The position numbers were made by a program, and so were the translations under genes. Source: Rhodoferax sp. UBA4409 (lineage in GTDB: Bacteria; Pseudomonadota; Gammaproteobacteria; Burkholderiales; Burkholderiaceae_C). From it: DNA of 23,154 bases. The notes under the pieces were generated by a model that saw only the letters and a program-made list of their open reading frames with translations, was not told the DNA's origin and ran no database searches. The stretch lies in the NCBI GenBank assembly GCA_002390825.1, contig DGQR01000185.1, positions 1-23,154 on the forward strand. The letters are read 5' to 3'. Below are positions 22,313-23,154 of this stretch, piece by piece; positions within the stretch are counted from its first letter, which is position 1, and every line of letters begins with the position of its first letter.

Positions 22313-22978
22313 TTACTTGAATCGGTTTTGCGGCACCACTTGCAAATCGGAGGGCAAGGAGCCCACGTAATTCGCCAGCTCTTTGAGTTCAGCGTTGCTG
22401 AACTGCTTGGCGATACCACCCATGATGGCGTTGCCACGACCGATGTTGGCGTTGCCCTCAACCTTGTAAGCCTTGAGCGCAACAAACAGGTAATCGCTGT
22501 GCTGGCCGGCAATTTTGGGGTACGTCGGGTCGATCGGCTTGCTCAAAGACTCGCCGTGGCAGGAGGCGCAGTTACCCTTGGTCAGCAGTGCGTTGATCTT
22601 TTCAGAGGCTGCCGGCGCTTTGCCCAATGCAGGGGCACCGGCCACCACACCGCTGGCTTCGTAATAAGCCGCTAAGTCCGCGATGTCTTGGTCGGTCAAG
22701 GAGGCGGCGATACCCTTCATGGAAGGGTGCTTGCGCTCGCCCTTCTTGTAGGCATTCAAGGAGGCCGCAATGTACTGGCCGGTTTGCCCGGAAATCTTGG
22801 GGACCTTGTGGATTTCAGGGAAGCTGGACTGGTAACCCACGATGCCATGGCAGCCAATACACATGGCGTTCTTTTTGGCTCCCGCCTTCACGTCACCCTG
22901 CACACCCTCAGCATGAGCAGCGAAAACGGTCACAGAAGCGACAAGCGCGGCGGACAGCGACAAGAGAAGTTTGTTCAT
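22313..22978 (-). CDS. Diheme cytochrome c4
   Basis: Periplasmic cytochrome of 221 residues: a signal peptide (about 1-23, ending AHA) and two class I cytochrome c domains. Heme sites are CIGCH (Cys40, Cys43, His44) and CASCH (Cys137, Cys140, His141); axial methionines are likely Met87 (HPSMKG) and the Met in NAIMGG. The duplicated PKISGQ/PKIAGQ segments are typical of c4. It carries electrons from complex III to terminal oxidases, fitting the aa3 oxidase of this window, though the two loci are separate. ATG 22978 has no strong ribosome binding site. A perfect TATAAT on the minus strand lies about 48 bases upstream. Confidence 0.96.
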   Translation of the reverse strand: MNKLLLSLSAALVASVTVFAAHAEGVQGDVKAGAKKNAMCIGCHGIVGYQSSFPEIHKVPKISGQTGQYIAASLNAYKKGERKHPSMKGIAASLTDQDIADLAAYYEASGVVAGAPALGKAPAASEKINALLTKGNCASCHGESLSKPIDPTYPKIAGQHSDYLFVALKAYKVEGNANIGRGNAIMGGIAKQFSNAELKELANYVGSLPSDLQVVPQNRFK

Positions 22979-23025
22979 TTTGCGATGACAATCACAGAGT
23001 GATGACGTGGTGGTTTTGTGAAACC

Positions 23026-23031
23026 ATTATA
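23026..23031 (-). promoter_or_regulatory. -10 element of the cytochrome c4 promoter
   Basis: A perfect TATAAT on the minus strand, 48-53 bases before the cytochrome c4 start, giving a short leader. No good -35 is visible 16-18 bases upstream, which suggests an activator or an extended site. Confidence 0.45.
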
Positions 23032-23061
23032 TCGAGAAGGCCCTCCGTAGAACCCCTATGT

Positions 23062-23075
23062 TTGATCGCTATCAA
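23062..23075. promoter_or_regulatory. FNR/ANR-type box
   Basis: TTGATCGCTATCAA matches the FNR/ANR consensus TTGAT-N4-ATCAA at all ten fixed positions. It lies between the divergent cytochrome c4 and MoxR-like genes, centred about 30 bases before the MoxR-like ATG and about 49 bases upstream of the start predicted from the cytochrome c4 -10. Confidence 0.6.
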
Positions 23076-23098
23076 GCAGCAACACAGACGCTTTTGCT

Positions 23099-23154
23099 AT
23101 GAAATTCACCGGTACCTCCAACTACGTTGCCACCCAGGACCTGATGCTGTCGGT
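23099..23154 (+). CDS. Probable MoxR-family AAA ATPase, N-terminus only
   Basis: Only 18 codons are visible before the right edge, reading MKFTGTSNYVATQDLMLS. This opening resembles beta-proteobacterial MoxR/CbbQ-type AAA ATPases, where it is followed by the Walker A motif; those genes usually precede a VWA (CoxE-like) gene. The call rests on recall of the N-terminal sequence alone and on no catalytic motif. It is divergent from cytochrome c4 with an FNR-type box upstream, and no ribosome binding site is evident. Confidence 0.55.
   Translation, partial: MKFTGTSNYVATQDLMLS

Noticed and set aside
1..23154. Mobile elements, CRISPR arrays, tRNA or rRNA genes
   Set aside because: No transposase or integrase motif, no regularly spaced repeats and no tRNA-like cloverleaf ending could be recognised on either strand.

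Overview
The window reads as a chromosomal segment of a GC-rich betaproteobacterium, most likely a Burkholderiales/Comamonadaceae (Rhodoferax-like) organism. I infer this from the protein families and gene order (the DUF2244-ctaC-ctaD-small ORF-ctaG-DUF2970-ctaE run, the twin-transmembrane gene, SURF1-ctaA-ctaB-SCO, DUF1841, BioC-like methyltransferase next to comF and trmL) and from short GCTAT-N7-ATAGC palindromes. No database search was possible. I see no rRNA, tRNA, CRISPR array, transposase, phage gene or integration scar. No gene-free stretch exceeds 300 bases.

Region 1 (1-9422) is almost wholly aa3-type cytochrome c oxidase. The minus-strand operon DUF2244, ctaC (with a fused C-terminal cytochrome c domain), ctaD, a 38-aa assembly ORF, ctaG, DUF2970 and ctaE runs from about 9422 to 4190 and ends at a bidirectional terminator (4149-4176). 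The convergent twin-transmembrane gene shares that terminator. A second minus-strand operon (3898 to the window edge) holds SURF1, a SCO-like thioredoxin-fold protein, ctaA (heme a synthase), ctaB (heme o synthase) and a SCO1/SenC lipoprotein cut by the left edge. Together these supply the subunits, heme a and copper centres.

Region 2 (9575-15789) is housekeeping: a BioC-like methyltransferase, comF, trmL, a MaoC hydratase, an orphan ParA-type ATPase, a translationally coupled kefF/kefC-like potassium efflux pair, and a DUF1841 gene.

Region 3 (15808-21670) is the most interesting. It contains an Mpo1/DUF962-like membrane protein, a membrane-anchored class III aminotransferase, phosphatidylserine decarboxylase, a GT4 glycosyltransferase and an LplT-like lysophospholipid transporter. 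Two of these genes, the Mpo1-like gene and the glycosyltransferase, are preceded by Pho-box-like tandem repeats, each placed 10 bp upstream of a weak -10 element. I propose a PhoB-controlled membrane-lipid remodelling locus.

Region 4 (21725-23154) has a YkgJ-type cysteine-cluster protein, a diheme cytochrome c4 that probably donates electrons to the oxidase, and the first codons of a probable MoxR-family AAA ATPase. A perfect FNR/ANR-type box lies between the last two divergent genes.
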